Below are positions 8,314-16,557 of a DNA stretch of 64,000 nucleotides, in pieces. Position 1 is the stretch's first letter. Each line of letters starts with the position of its first letter. Both the position numbers and the translations under genes were made by a program. The DNA comes from CALMEC01 sp964434425 (GTDB lineage: Bacteria; Actinomycetota; Thermoleophilia; Miltoncostaeales; Miltoncostaeaceae), in assembly GCA_964434425.1 (NCBI GenBank), contig CAYSVH010000006.1:1-64000 (forward strand), given 5' to 3'. A model generated the notes under the pieces. That model did no database searches. It saw nothing but the letters and a program-made list of their open reading frames with translations, and was not told where the DNA came from.

Positions 8314-9134
8314 CAGCGGAGCTCCTCGCGGACGATGTCGACCAGCCCTCCCAGGTCCTGCGCATCGAACGCCTCCATCGAGGCGAACTCCGTCCAGTCA
8401 CGGACGATGGGCGTCACCGAGATGAAGCCGCTCTCGACCGCGGTGAAGTCGGTGCCGTCCTCGGGATGATGCGCGGGGTCGTCACCGTAGATCACGTAGC
8501 GCCGCCGGGTCTCGTCACCGTCGTCGACAAGCTGGAGCGAGTCGTAGTAGATGCGCCGTCCGAGCCGCGCCACACGGACACCCGCGATCGCGCCCGGTGG
8601 CAGACCGGGGATGTTGACGCTCACCAGCCGGCGTGGCGGGAAGGCCTCGTCGGTGATGATCGCGACCAGCTCCGCGGTGAACCGCGCACCGAAGGCGAAC
8701 TCGTACGTCGAGCCGCCGTTGTGCCAGTGGCCGCCGTCGAGGGCCCCCTGCGAGACGGCCAGCGCCGGGAGACCGAGCAGCATCCCCTCGTACGCCGCGG
8801 CCACGGTGCCGGAGTACGTGACGTCGTCTCCCAGGTTGTAGCCCTGGTTGATGCCGCTCACGACGACGTCGGGGGTCATCCCGTCGACGAGGCCCACGGC
8901 CGCGAAGCGCACGCAGTCCACAGGTGTGCCGTCGACCGCGTATCCGATGCTGCCGTCCGCCAGCACGCGCTCGTCCACGTGCAGGGGGCGGGCGATGGTG
9001 ATGCCGCGGCCGATGGCACTGCGGTTGGCCTGTGGCGCGATGACCATGACGTCGCCGAGCGGATCCAGCGCCGTCTTGAGGGCGAGGAGACCCGGTGAGT
9101 CGATGCCATCGTCGTTCGTGACGAGGATCTGCAT
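8313..9134 (-). CDS. surE: 5'/3'-nucleotidase SurE
   Basis: A 273-aa metal-dependent nucleoside monophosphate phosphatase. The N-terminal metal site is NDDGIDSPG (D8, D9), followed by the NRSAIG loop (Ser and Asn ligands) and SGINQGYNLGDDVTYSGTV, all characteristic of SurE. The start at ATG 9134 begins directly with the first strand (MQILVTNDDG); a 13-residue upstream extension is in frame but lacks conservation. It is the first gene of a three-gene minus-strand unit with the HAD phosphatase and ligA. SurE acts in the cytoplasm on stress-related nucleotide pools in other bacteria. Confidence 0.95.
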   Translation of the reverse strand: MQILVTNDDGIDSPGLLALKTALDPLGDVMVIAPQANRSAIGRGITIARPLHVDERVLADGSIGYAVDGTPVDCVRFAAVGLVDGMTPDVVVSGINQGYNLGDDVTYSGTVAAAYEGMLLGLPALAVSQGALDGGHWHNGGSTYEFAFGARFTAELVAIITDEAFPPRRLVSVNIPGLPPGAIAGVRVARLGRRIYYDSLQLVDDGDETRRRYVIYGDDPAHHPEDGTDFTAVESGFISVTPIVRDWTEFASMEAFDAQDLGGLVDIVREELR

Positions 9135-9263
9135 GCCGCCACCGAGTATGGCAGCGACGTGTGACGCACCCACAGACCCTCAGGCAGCCGGCTTCGCGGT
9201 CTCGCGGCGTGGTGCGCCCCCCGACGGCGCGGGGTGCGCAGGCCGTCCGCGCACCGCAGGCCC

Positions 9264-9575
9264 TCAGACGTCGGGCAGATCCATCCCGTCGCGCACGAAC
9301 ATCCACCACCGGTAGAAGGTGTCGCGCTGGTCCGAGACGACCGCCACCGGCGTGGCGGGATCGGCCGGGTCCCACTCGAACGCCTGACGTGCCAGGCGCA
9401 TGGCATCGATCTCGGGGCGTCCCCACCGGCGAAGCGCGCGCTCCACCCCGTCGGGGGCGGAGTCACCACCACCGGAGAACCGCGCGCCGCATCCCTCACA
9501 CCGCCCCTCGTCCGGCGGCTCCGAGCCGTCGACGATGACGCCGCCGCAGAAGGGGCAGTCCAGGCGGATCATCAT
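9264..9575 (-). CDS. Hypothetical protein with N-terminal zinc ribbon
   Basis: About 103 aa. The N-terminus carries a CPFC...CEGC pair that should bind one zinc ion, followed by a flexible Gly/Ser linker and a predicted alpha/beta C-terminal part (FEWDPADPATPVAVVSDQRD, then FYRWWMFVRDG). It begins about 10 nt after the end of the membrane protein gene, which suggests cotranscription from rph. Two adjacent ATG codons compete for the start. No function is recognised. Confidence 0.65.
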   Translation of the reverse strand: MMIRLDCPFCGGVIVDGSEPPDEGRCEGCGARFSGGGDSAPDGVERALRRWGRPEIDAMRLARQAFEWDPADPATPVAVVSDQRDTFYRWWMFVRDGMDLPDV

Positions 9576-9585
9576 CGGAGGATCG

Positions 9586-10329
9586 CTACCAAACCGCCGG
9601 GATGATCACCGCGAGCGCCGCGATGACGACCGAACCGACCGCGGCGAACGGCACGCCCCGCGACCCGAGAAGACGCCAACCGGCGAGGTAGGCCAGAAAT
9701 CCGGTGATCCCGGCGAGGACGATCAGCGCGCCCTGCCCCCATGCGACCAGGTCACGTGAGAGGGCGACGCCGCCGAGGACCGCCGTGAGGATCGACGCCG
9801 TTCCGATCGACTCGACGGCGTCGCCGTGTCCTCGCCGGATCTCGGTCGTCTCGAACGCGAGCCACAGGCCCACGAGGAGGTACCAGACCGCGATGACGAT
9901 GACGGTGGCAGAACCCTCGTCGCCGCCGAGCCAATCGATGGCGAGGATCGTGCCCATGACCAGGGTGCCCAGTGCGAGCAGGCCGACGGCGGGCCACAGG
10001 ATGTCGAGTGACCACCGCTGACGACCGTCCAGGCGGGCGGGCGGAGGAATCTCGTTCATGTGATCGGCCTGGAAACGCGCCCCGGTGCCGAAGCGCCGCC
10101 AGATCACGAGCGCGGCGGCGAAGATGACCAGCCCCACCCCGATTCCGATGACGAGCGAGATCGTCGCGGCGCCGCGGGGGCTCCGTCCGCCGAAGCGGTA
10201 GACGTTGTAGACGATCAGCCACCCGACGATCAGCGACGAGACGAGCCACGACACCTGACGGGAGAACGGAAGCGACGCCCGTTGCGCCGACGGAGGAGGA
10301 CCGGTGTCGGTCAGTCGGTTGCTGCCCAT
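9586..10329 (-). CDS. Hypothetical polytopic membrane protein
   Basis: A 247-aa protein with a short charged N-terminus and about eight hydrophobic segments, including VSWLVSSLIVGWLIVYNVY and SLVIGIGVGLVIFAAALVIW, separated by short loops. A HMNEIPPPARL stretch forms the one longer cytoplasmic or external loop. The ATG at 10329 lies 7 nt after the rdgB stop, so it is probably the third gene of the rph operon. No transporter or enzyme signature is recognised. Confidence 0.7.
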   Translation of the reverse strand: MGSNRLTDTGPPPSAQRASLPFSRQVSWLVSSLIVGWLIVYNVYRFGGRSPRGAATISLVIGIGVGLVIFAAALVIWRRFGTGARFQADHMNEIPPPARLDGRQRWSLDILWPAVGLLALGTLVMGTILAIDWLGGDEGSATVIVIAVWYLLVGLWLAFETTEIRRGHGDAVESIGTASILTAVLGGVALSRDLVAWGQGALIVLAGITGFLAYLAGWRLLGSRGVPFAAVGSVVIAALAVIIPAVW

Positions 10330-10336
10330 ATGGCCC

Positions 10337-10933
10337 CTATCCTGCCACGTCGCCGACCGGCGCCCCGATGACATGCGCCAGACGTCGCACGGCCCGTCCC
10401 CGGTGTGAGATGGCGGCCTTCTCGGACGACGACATCTCGGCCATGGTCCGGCCATGCGCGTCGTCGAGCGGCTGGAACACCGGGTCATAGCCGAATCCCG
10501 CGTCACCGCGCGGTTCCCGGGTGATCCATCCCGGGCAGGCCCCCTCCGCCACCAGCATCGTGCCGTCACCGGCCAGGGCGACGAGCACCGTCGCGAAGCA
10601 CGCCGCGCGATCGTCGCGGCCGTCCATCTCCCGGACGAGGAGGCGACAGTTGTCCTCGTATGTCGCGTCGGGCCCCGCGTAGCGGGAGGAGTACACGCCG
10701 GGACGCCCGCCGAGTGCGTGGACGAAGAGACCCGAGTCGTCGGCCACGACGATCTCATCGTCGGCGGCCATGCCGCGGAGCTCCGCCGCCTTGAGCCAGG
10801 CGTTCTGCAGGAGGGTGGTGCCCGTCTCGTCGACGTCGAAACCCGCCGGCGCCGGACGCACGTCCACACCGCCGAGGATCTCGGAGATCTCGCGGACCTT
10901 GTCGCGGTTCCCCGTCGCGAGCGCGACCCTCAC
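10337..10933 (-). CDS. rdgB: XTP/dITP pyrophosphatase (RdgB/HAM1)
   Basis: A 198-aa house-cleaning enzyme that hydrolyses non-canonical purine triphosphates (dITP, XTP) so they are not put into DNA or RNA. Conserved features: the N-terminal substrate loop (LATGNRDKVREI), the metal site VADDSGLFVHALGGRPGVYS, GFGYDPVFQ and the SSSEKAAISHRGRA segment. The ATG overlaps the rph stop by 4 nt, the common rph-rdgB pairing, so translation is probably coupled. The length is normal. Confidence 0.96.
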   Translation of the reverse strand: MRVALATGNRDKVREISEILGGVDVRPAPAGFDVDETGTTLLQNAWLKAAELRGMAADDEIVVADDSGLFVHALGGRPGVYSSRYAGPDATYEDNCRLLVREMDGRDDRAACFATVLVALAGDGTMLVAEGACPGWITREPRGDAGFGYDPVFQPLDDAHGRTMAEMSSSEKAAISHRGRAVRRLAHVIGAPVGDVAG

Positions 10934-11655
10934 GAGGAGACCGCGACCGCCGCCTGCACCTGGAGCCCGCGGAGCTCCTCGATGCCGGGTACCGCCAGAT
11001 CGAGCATGGTGGTGAGCTCGTCACGGGTGAACGTCTGCCCCTCGGCTGTGGCCTGCACCTCGACGATGCGCCCGGATCCCGTCATGACGACGTTCATGTC
11101 CACGTCGGCGGCCGAATCCTCCACGTAGCAGAGGTCGAGCAGCGGGATGTCGTCGACGATGCCCACGCTGACGGCGGCGACGGAGTCCGTGAGCGGCAGT
11201 TCGGTCAGGACCCCGTCACGCACGAGCCCGCGCAGTGCGAGCTCGAGCGCCACGTATCCACCGGTGATGCCGGCACAGCGCGTGCCGCCGTCCGCCTGGA
11301 TCACGTCACAGTCGACCCACACCATGCGCTCACCGAGTGCCTCCAGATCGGTCACGGCGCGCAGCGACCTGCCGATGAGCCGTTGGATCTCCTGGGTGCG
11401 GCCGTCCACCTTGCCGCGCGACGACTCGCGCTGCCGGCGCTCGCCGGTCGAGCCCGGGAGCATGCCGTACTCGGCGCTGACCCACCCCCGCCTCTTGCCG
11501 CGCAGCCAGGGCGGAACCGACTCCTGGACCATGGCGGTGCAGATGACGCGGGTGCCGCCCACGCTGATGAGCACGCTGCCGTGCGCGGATTCGATGAAAC
11601 CGGGCTGGATGGTGGCGGGCCGGGCCTGTTCTGGGGTACGTCCGTCTGAGCGCAT
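10930..11655 (-). CDS. rph: RNase PH
   Basis: A 241-aa phosphorolytic 3'-5' exoribonuclease that trims tRNA 3' ends. Diagnostic stretches are RSDGRTP at the N-terminus, GSVLISVGGTRVICTA, LPGSTGERRQRE with the phosphate-binding arginines, VDCDVIQADGGTR and DLCYVEDS. The start at ATG 11655 follows a TATTGT hexamer by 7 nt on the minus strand (11663-11668), consistent with a leaderless transcript heading the rph-rdgB operon; an upstream extension is therefore unlikely. Confidence 0.96.
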   Translation of the reverse strand: MRSDGRTPEQARPATIQPGFIESAHGSVLISVGGTRVICTAMVQESVPPWLRGKRRGWVSAEYGMLPGSTGERRQRESSRGKVDGRTQEIQRLIGRSLRAVTDLEALGERMVWVDCDVIQADGGTRCAGITGGYVALELALRGLVRDGVLTELPLTDSVAAVSVGIVDDIPLLDLCYVEDSAADVDMNVVMTGSGRIVEVQATAEGQTFTRDELTTMLDLAVPGIEELRGLQVQAAVAVSS

Positions 11656-11728
11656 GGACGGCACAATAGCCCCGGTGAACGGATGGCCCGCCCCGTCCGG
11701 GGGCCGCCGCATTCACCGCGATGCGGGG

Positions 11729-11734
11729 TAGTGT
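11729..11734 (+). promoter_or_regulatory. -10 element for leaderless cobB
   Basis: TAGTGT sits 6 nt before the cobB ATG at 11741. The rph -10 (TATTGT, minus strand, 11663-11668) lies about 65 bp away, so the two promoters are divergent. Confidence 0.55.
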
Positions 11735-11740
11735 GCGCAC

Positions 11741-12508
11741 ATGAGTTCGACACTGGATCTGGCCCGGCTCCTGGCGGAGGCCGAGCACGCCGTCGTCCTG
11801 ACCGGCGCCGGTATCTCCACCGAGAGCGGGATCCCGGACTTCCGGTCGCCGGGAGGCATCTGGGAGAAGCACGACCCGATGGTCGTCGGGTCGCTGGACA
11901 TGTTCATCCGCGACCCGTCGAAGTTCTGGGAGTTCCATCGTCCCCGCTTCGCGGCCGTGGCCGAGGTCGAGCCCAATCCGGCGCACCACGCGGTCGCCGA
12001 GCTGGAGCGGCGGGGCATCGTGAAGGCCGTGATCACCCAGAACATCGACGGTCTCCACCGCCGTGCGGGAACCACCGACCCGATCGAGATCCACGGATCG
12101 CTGTCGGGAGGTCGCTGCCTGCGCTGCGAGCATGTCGTCTCAACGGACGAACTGCTGGCCCTCGCGGACGACACGCCGGACGGCGTGCCCCGATGCCACT
12201 GCGGCTTCCAGCTCAAGAGCAACGTGGTCCTGTTCGGCGAACTGCTGCCCGCGCGCGCCATGGAGGCCGCCCTGGAGCAGGCACAGATGGCCGACCTCAT
12301 CCTCGTGATCGGATCGAGTCTCACCGTGGCCCCGGTGAGCGACCTGCCCGCCCTCGTCAAGGGCGGCGGCGGCAAGGTGGCCATCCTCACCCAGGGCGAG
12401 ACCCCGTACGACCATCGCGCGGACGTGCGCCTTCACACCTGGGCCACGCTGACGATGATCGAGGTCCTGGACCATCTCGACGCCCTGGCGGACGGCACCG
12501 CCACGTGA
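11741..12508 (+). CDS. cobB: Sir2-family NAD-dependent protein deacylase
   Basis: A 255-aa sirtuin that removes acyl groups from lysine using NAD+. Motifs in order: GAGISTESGIPDFRS (NAD binding), TQNIDGLHRRAG, catalytic His in IEIHGSL, a four-Cys zinc site (RCLRC and PRCHC), VVLFGELLP, and GSSLTVAPVSDLP. The length and motifs fit bacterial class III or U sirtuins. The gene probably starts without a leader (TAGTGT 6 nt upstream). The stop overlaps the serB GTG by 4 nt, so the two are translationally coupled. Confidence 0.95.
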   Translation: MSSTLDLARLLAEAEHAVVLTGAGISTESGIPDFRSPGGIWEKHDPMVVGSLDMFIRDPSKFWEFHRPRFAAVAEVEPNPAHHAVAELERRGIVKAVITQNIDGLHRRAGTTDPIEIHGSLSGGRCLRCEHVVSTDELLALADDTPDGVPRCHCGFQLKSNVVLFGELLPARAMEAALEQAQMADLILVIGSSLTVAPVSDLPALVKGGGGKVAILTQGETPYDHRADVRLHTWATLTMIEVLDHLDALADGTAT

Positions 12509-13737
12509 ACGACCGTCCCGCCCCCTCGGACGCGACGGATCCCGAGACACCCGGCCCCTCACTCCTCGTCACGCTCACCGGCCCCGACCAGCCGGGGATC
12601 TCGACGGCGGTGTTCGCCGCACTGCGGGGCGGCGACGTGCGGGTCCTCGACGTCGAACAGGCGGTCATCCGCGGGCACCTCAACCTGGCGATCCTCCTCG
12701 GCCTGAGCGACGCGGAGGACGACACCGCGATCGCCGACCGCGTGGGCGCCATCGCCGACAGGTTCGGGCTGACCGCCGAGTACCTGAAGGGCCTGGGCGG
12801 CCATGAGGAGCGACGAACGGGTCGCATGATCGTGACGGTCCTCGGCCGACCGCTTCGCGCCAACCATCTGGCGGCCGTCACGCAGCGGCTCTGGGAGCAT
12901 CGCGCCAACATCGACGGCATCCGGCGGCTCTCACACACCCCCGTCACAACGCTCGAGCTGTCCGTCTCGGGAGCGCGCGGTGACGAGCTTCGCCGGGAGC
13001 TCGCGGCCGTGTCGGTGGAGCACGGCATCGACATCGCCGTCTCCCCCGCCGGGCTGGCGCGACGCGGCCGCCGGCTGGTGGTGATGGACGTCGACTCCAC
13101 GCTGATCACCGGCGAGGTCATCGAGATGCTCGCCGAGCACGCGGGACGTGGCGCCGAGGTGCGGGAGATCACCGAGTGCGCGATGCGGGGCGACCTGGAC
13201 TTCGCCGACAGCCTCCGGCGGCGCGTGGCCGCCCTGGAGGGGCTTCCCGTCGCGATCCTCGAGGCCGTGCGCGCGGAGGTCCGGCTGACGCCCGGCGCGG
13301 CCACTCTCTGCCGCACGCTGCGGGAACTGGGCTTCTCGATCGCCCTGGTCTCGGGCGGGTTCGCCGAGGTCGTCGAGCCGCTGGGACGCGAGGTGGGTGC
13401 CACCTACGTGCGGGCGAATCACCTCGAGACGCGAGGCGACCGCCTCACGGGTGGTCTCACCGGACCGATCGTCGACCGCGCGGGCAAGGCGGCGGCACTG
13501 CGGGAGTTCGCGGAACGCGAGCGGCTGCCGCTCTCGCGGACGGTGGCCATCGGCGACGGGGCGAACGACCTCGAGATGCTCGCCACCGCGGGGCTCGGGA
13601 TCGCGTTCAACGCGAAGCCGGTGGTGCAGGCGCAGGCGCACACCTCCGTGAACGTGCCCTACCTCGATTCGGTCCTCTATCTGCTCGGCATCAACGCCGA
13701 CGACGTGCACGAGGCCGCGGCCGGCGACCGACGGTGA
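12505..13737 (+). CDS. serB: Phosphoserine phosphatase with N-terminal ACT domains
   Basis: A 410-aa enzyme for the last step of serine synthesis. Residues 20-180 hold two ACT-like regulatory domains (TGPDQPGISTAVFAAL; VTVLGRPLRANHLAAVTQ), probably sensing serine. The C-terminal half is the HAD phosphatase: VMDVDSTLITGEVIEML (nucleophile Asp), ALVSGGFAEVV, and AIGDGANDLEMLATAGLGIAF. This is the layout of mycobacterial SerB2. The GTG start overlaps the cobB stop (GTGA). The coupling to a sirtuin gene is unusual but no functional link is evident. Confidence 0.94.
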   Translation: MNDRPAPSDATDPETPGPSLLVTLTGPDQPGISTAVFAALRGGDVRVLDVEQAVIRGHLNLAILLGLSDAEDDTAIADRVGAIADRFGLTAEYLKGLGGHEERRTGRMIVTVLGRPLRANHLAAVTQRLWEHRANIDGIRRLSHTPVTTLELSVSGARGDELRRELAAVSVEHGIDIAVSPAGLARRGRRLVVMDVDSTLITGEVIEMLAEHAGRGAEVREITECAMRGDLDFADSLRRRVAALEGLPVAILEAVRAEVRLTPGAATLCRTLRELGFSIALVSGGFAEVVEPLGREVGATYVRANHLETRGDRLTGGLTGPIVDRAGKAAALREFAERERLPLSRTVAIGDGANDLEMLATAGLGIAFNAKPVVQAQAHTSVNVPYLDSVLYLLGINADDVHEAAAGDRR

Positions 13738-13804
13738 GGGCGTCGGACCGACCGGCTCGTGGTGATCGTGCGGCGTGGCGAAGCGCGGTACCCGAACGAC
13801 GCGA

Positions 13805-13934
13805 TGTCGTGCCAGGTGCCCGGCAGCCGACACGACACGCCCGGAATCCACCCCTCGGAAAGCCTCCAAGAGCAGGCACTTCAATGCTTGTGCACTCTGC
13901 CACTCTCCTGTTGGGCGCCTGGCACCAGAGATGA
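13805..13934. repeat. REP/MITE-like intergenic repeat, family 1, copy 2
   Basis: Between serB and the asparaginase gene, GTGCCAGGTGCC at 13809 pairs with GGCGCCTGGCAC ending at 13925. The core CAGGCACTTCAATGCTTGTG (13873-13892) matches copies near 89 and 48669. The rest of the 288-bp gap holds no gene. Confidence 0.6.
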
Positions 13935-14011
13935 CACGGCGCGACACGGCCCCGGCCACCTCACCCTGCGAAGGCGACCCTTTCGTGCCACCTCCGCGAG
14001 CGTCTCTCGGC

Positions 14012-14017
14012 TACCCT
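14012..14017 (+). promoter_or_regulatory. -10 element for leaderless asparaginase gene
   Basis: TACCCT is 8 nt before the GTG at 14026, with no Shine-Dalgarno between them. Confidence 0.5.
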
Positions 14018-14025
14018 GCCTCACC

Positions 14026-15015
14026 GTGAGTACCGAACAGCCGCGAAGCGTCGCGATCATCCAGACCGGTGGGACCATCGGGAGCCGTCCCGACGGAGCC
14101 GGTGAGCTGCGCCCGGACTCCGGGTTCATCGTCGACCGCATCACGGATCTCGCACCCCTCGAGACCCGCGTCCTGCAACCGTTCACGCTTCCCAGCCCGC
14201 ACATCACGCCGCGCCACATGCACATCCTGCGCGACTGCGTCCACGAGATCCATCGCGACGTGGACGGAATCGTGATCACGCACGGGACGGACACCCTCGA
14301 GGAGACGGCCTTCTATCTCCACCTCACCGTCACGAGCGACGTGCCGGTGGTGCTCACCGGAAGCATGCGACACGTGGGTGAGCCCAGCTGGGACGGCCCG
14401 TTCAACATCTGGGCGGCCGCACACACGGCCGCGCACCCCTTCTCGGCGAACCGCGGTGTCATGGTCGTCTTCGGCGGCGACATCTTCGACGCCCGGACGG
14501 TCACCAAGGTGCACACCACGGCACTCGAGGCGTTCAGCGGTTACCCCGGACCGATCGGCCGCATCGACACCGTGGACGGGCACCCGTCACTCCGGTACTT
14601 CGCGCAACCCGAACGGCGCCGCCCCGTCGACCCCACGGGACCCAGTGCCCGCGTCGAGATCCTGACGGCCTACGCCGGATGGACCGGCGAGGGGCTCATC
14701 GGTGCCCTGCGTCGCGCCGACGGGGTCGTCATCGCGGCACTCGGATCCGGCAATCTCCCGGCCGAGCTTGTCGGCATCATCGCGGCGACCGACAAACCGG
14801 TCGTCATCGCGACGCGAACGGACATCGGCCCCATCCTCCCCGTCTACGGATATGAGGGCGGCGGCAAGACCCTGGAGCGGGCGGGAGCCATCCCCGCGTC
14901 GTTCCTGAACGCGTTCAAGGCACGTATCAAGCTCATCGTGCTCCTGTCGATGGGCTACGACCGCGACCGCATCGACGCATCCTTCCGCGCGCACGGGACG
15001 GCGTCGGTGGCATAG
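14026..15015 (+). CDS. ansA: L-asparaginase (type I/II family)
   Basis: A 329-aa amidohydrolase converting asparagine to aspartate and ammonia. Both catalytic threonine motifs are present: QTGGTIGS near residue 14-20 and VITHGTDTLEETAFYL near 85-100 (Thr-Asp pair), followed by PVVLTGSMRHVGEPSWDGP and YAGWTGEGL. There is no signal peptide, so it is a cytosolic enzyme. The GTG start follows TACCCT by 8 nt, as in other leaderless genes here. It is convergent with murI, with a short GGGGCC-AG-GGCCCC hairpin in between (15015-15029). Confidence 0.92.
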   Translation: MSTEQPRSVAIIQTGGTIGSRPDGAGELRPDSGFIVDRITDLAPLETRVLQPFTLPSPHITPRHMHILRDCVHEIHRDVDGIVITHGTDTLEETAFYLHLTVTSDVPVVLTGSMRHVGEPSWDGPFNIWAAAHTAAHPFSANRGVMVVFGGDIFDARTVTKVHTTALEAFSGYPGPIGRIDTVDGHPSLRYFAQPERRRPVDPTGPSARVEILTAYAGWTGEGLIGALRRADGVVIAALGSGNLPAELVGIIAATDKPVVIATRTDIGPILPVYGYEGGGKTLERAGAIPASFLNAFKARIKLIVLLSMGYDRDRIDASFRAHGTASVA

Positions 15016-15034
15016 GGGCCAGGGCCCCGGCGGA

Positions 15035-15853
15035 TCAGGGCTGACCGGGCTCCTCGGGAACCACCTGCTCCACCACGCCCATCGGCATCTGGAGAAACCG
15101 GCTGCCGACCGCGCGGAACGAGGCGACGTCACCGCTGCACGCGAACCGGTAGCTCCCCTCACCGCCCACGCGGCGCAGCAGGTTGCGCCGCGCAAGCGAC
15201 TCGTTCACGTCGCGCGCCAGCTCCTCACCCGCCTTGACGATGGACACCCCGGGCAGCCGGCGGCGAAGGATCTTCTCGACCATGGGGTAGTGCGTGCAGC
15301 CGAGAATGACCGTGTCGACCTCCGCCGCCCGCAGGGGGTCGGTGTACTCGCGGATCATCTGCACCATGTCGTCGCCCCACTCGGTGCCGGCCTGGATCGC
15401 GGGCGCCAGACGCGGACACGCGACGCTCGTGACCGTGACGCCGGCGTCGTTGGCATGGATCATCCGCTCGTAGCTTCCGCTGGCCACCGTGGCCTCGGTG
15501 GCGAGGAGCCCGACACGGCGTGCACGGGTGGTCTGTGCGGCCGCCCGCGACTCGGGTCCCATGACGCCCATGACCGGCACATCGAGGGTGGTCTGAAGGT
15601 GCTCCAGAGCAGCCGCCGTCGCGGTGTTGCACGCCACGACGATCAGCTTGACCCCCTGATCGATCAGCCACCGCGAGATGGCGAGCGCCCGCGCTCTCAG
15701 ATCCTCGGTGCTCTTCTCCCCGTAGGGGAAGTAGGCCGTGTCGCCGTAGTAGACGAAGTCCTCGGACGGAAGCGCCACCAGGCACTCCTCGAGCACCGTC
15801 AGCCCACCCACTCCCGAGTCGAAGACCCCGATCGGTCGATCCGCGTCCGACAG
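15035..15853 (-). CDS. murI: Glutamate racemase, apparently starting at CTG
   Basis: A 272-aa enzyme that makes D-glutamate for peptidoglycan. Both catalytic cysteines are present (VACNTATAAAL and LGCTHYPMV). The essential N-terminal strand RPIGVFDSGVGGLTV, with its conserved Asp and Ser, lies upstream of the first ATG/GTG/TTG that would give a full protein. The only in-frame initiator before it is a CTG at 15853 (LSDADRPIGVFDSG); a stop codon, which is also the stop of the preceding gene, lies 3 nt upstream. Starting at the GTG 15811 would delete the catalytic Asp. Initiation at CTG by coupling to the upstream gene is the likely reading. Confidence 0.9.
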   Translation of the reverse strand: MSDADRPIGVFDSGVGGLTVLEECLVALPSEDFVYYGDTAYFPYGEKSTEDLRARALAISRWLIDQGVKLIVVACNTATAAALEHLQTTLDVPVMGVMGPESRAAAQTTRARRVGLLATEATVASGSYERMIHANDAGVTVTSVACPRLAPAIQAGTEWGDDMVQMIREYTDPLRAAEVDTVILGCTHYPMVEKILRRRLPGVSIVKAGEELARDVNESLARRNLLRRVGGEGSYRFACSGDVASFRAVGSRFLQMPMGVVEQVVPEEPGQP

Positions 15854-15856
15854 CGT

Positions 15857-16339
15857 TCAGTCCTCGCGAGGCAGGAGCGCGCGATACGCGCCCCGGTAGT
15901 AGAGGACGGGCTCTCCGGCCGTGACGTCCACCTGCTCGACGCGACCCACCAGGATCGTGTGATCTCCTCCGTCGAGGGCATCGTGCCGCACACAGCAGAG
16001 TCGCGTGATCCCGGCATGCAGGAGCGGGGCGCCGTGCCGGCCGACCTCCCATTCGAGCCCGTCGAACCGGTCACCGGGGCTCGCGAAACGCGTGGAGATG
16101 TCGGCGTCGTCCTCACCCAGGATGTGGACGGCGAAACCGGGCGCGGCCACCAGCGCATCGTGCGCGTAGGCGCGCCGGGCCAGGGCCACCGTGACGAGAG
16201 GCGGATCGAGTGAGAGCGACGAGAACGCCGAGACCGTCATGCCCTCCGGGCCGGCCGCCGTCACGACGGTCACCCCGCTCGCCCAATGGGAGAGCGCGGC
16301 CCGAAAATCGTCGGGAGTGACGTCGTGCGTATCCGCCAT
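15857..16339 (-). CDS. Flavin reductase-like FMN-binding split-barrel protein
   Basis: A 160-aa protein of the flavin reductase / NADH:FMN oxidoreductase family that supplies reduced flavin to monooxygenases or acts as a diaphorase. Typical features: the N-terminal DFRAALSHWASGVTVVTA, then SAFSSLSLDPPLVTVAL and FAVHILGEDD, with a C-terminal GEPVLYYRGAYRAL. A TAGCAT hexamer 7 nt before ATG 16339 supports this start over the upstream ATG at 16378. It sits 3 nt upstream of the murI CTG. No partner oxygenase is nearby, so the physiological role is unknown. Confidence 0.88.
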   Translation of the reverse strand: MADTHDVTPDDFRAALSHWASGVTVVTAAGPEGMTVSAFSSLSLDPPLVTVALARRAYAHDALVAAPGFAVHILGEDDADISTRFASPGDRFDGLEWEVGRHGAPLLHAGITRLCCVRHDALDGGDHTILVGRVEQVDVTAGEPVLYYRGAYRALLPRED

Positions 16340-16557
16340 GCGAAGCATGCTAAAGGTTCCGGCCAGGACACTCGCCATCCGTTCGCGAGCGCCGTGGCCA
16401 CGACCTCGTGGCCCTGCGACCGGAGTTCCACGACCCGCAGCCGAACGCCGTGCCCTCCCGGCGGTCCGTCAGAGCGCGTCCTCCGATGGACGTTCCGGCC
16501 AGGATCGCTCGGCGCACCGAGGGGTGTGAAACGGGCTCAGGTGAGAGGATGCCCGCC
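16340..16557. other. Gene-free spacer between flavin reductase and gdhA genes
   Basis: Contains the flavin reductase -10 (16347-16352, minus) and the ribosome site of gdhA. A minus-strand frame around 16370-16460 (VVELRSQGHEVVATALANG) has codon bias like a gene but has no start and no neighbours to join, so it may be a fragment of a lost gene. Confidence 0.35.

Noticed and set aside
16350..16557. Possible gene fragment on the minus strand between flavin reductase and gdhA genes
   Set aside because: A stretch has gene-like codon bias but no start and no recognisable family; kept only as a note.
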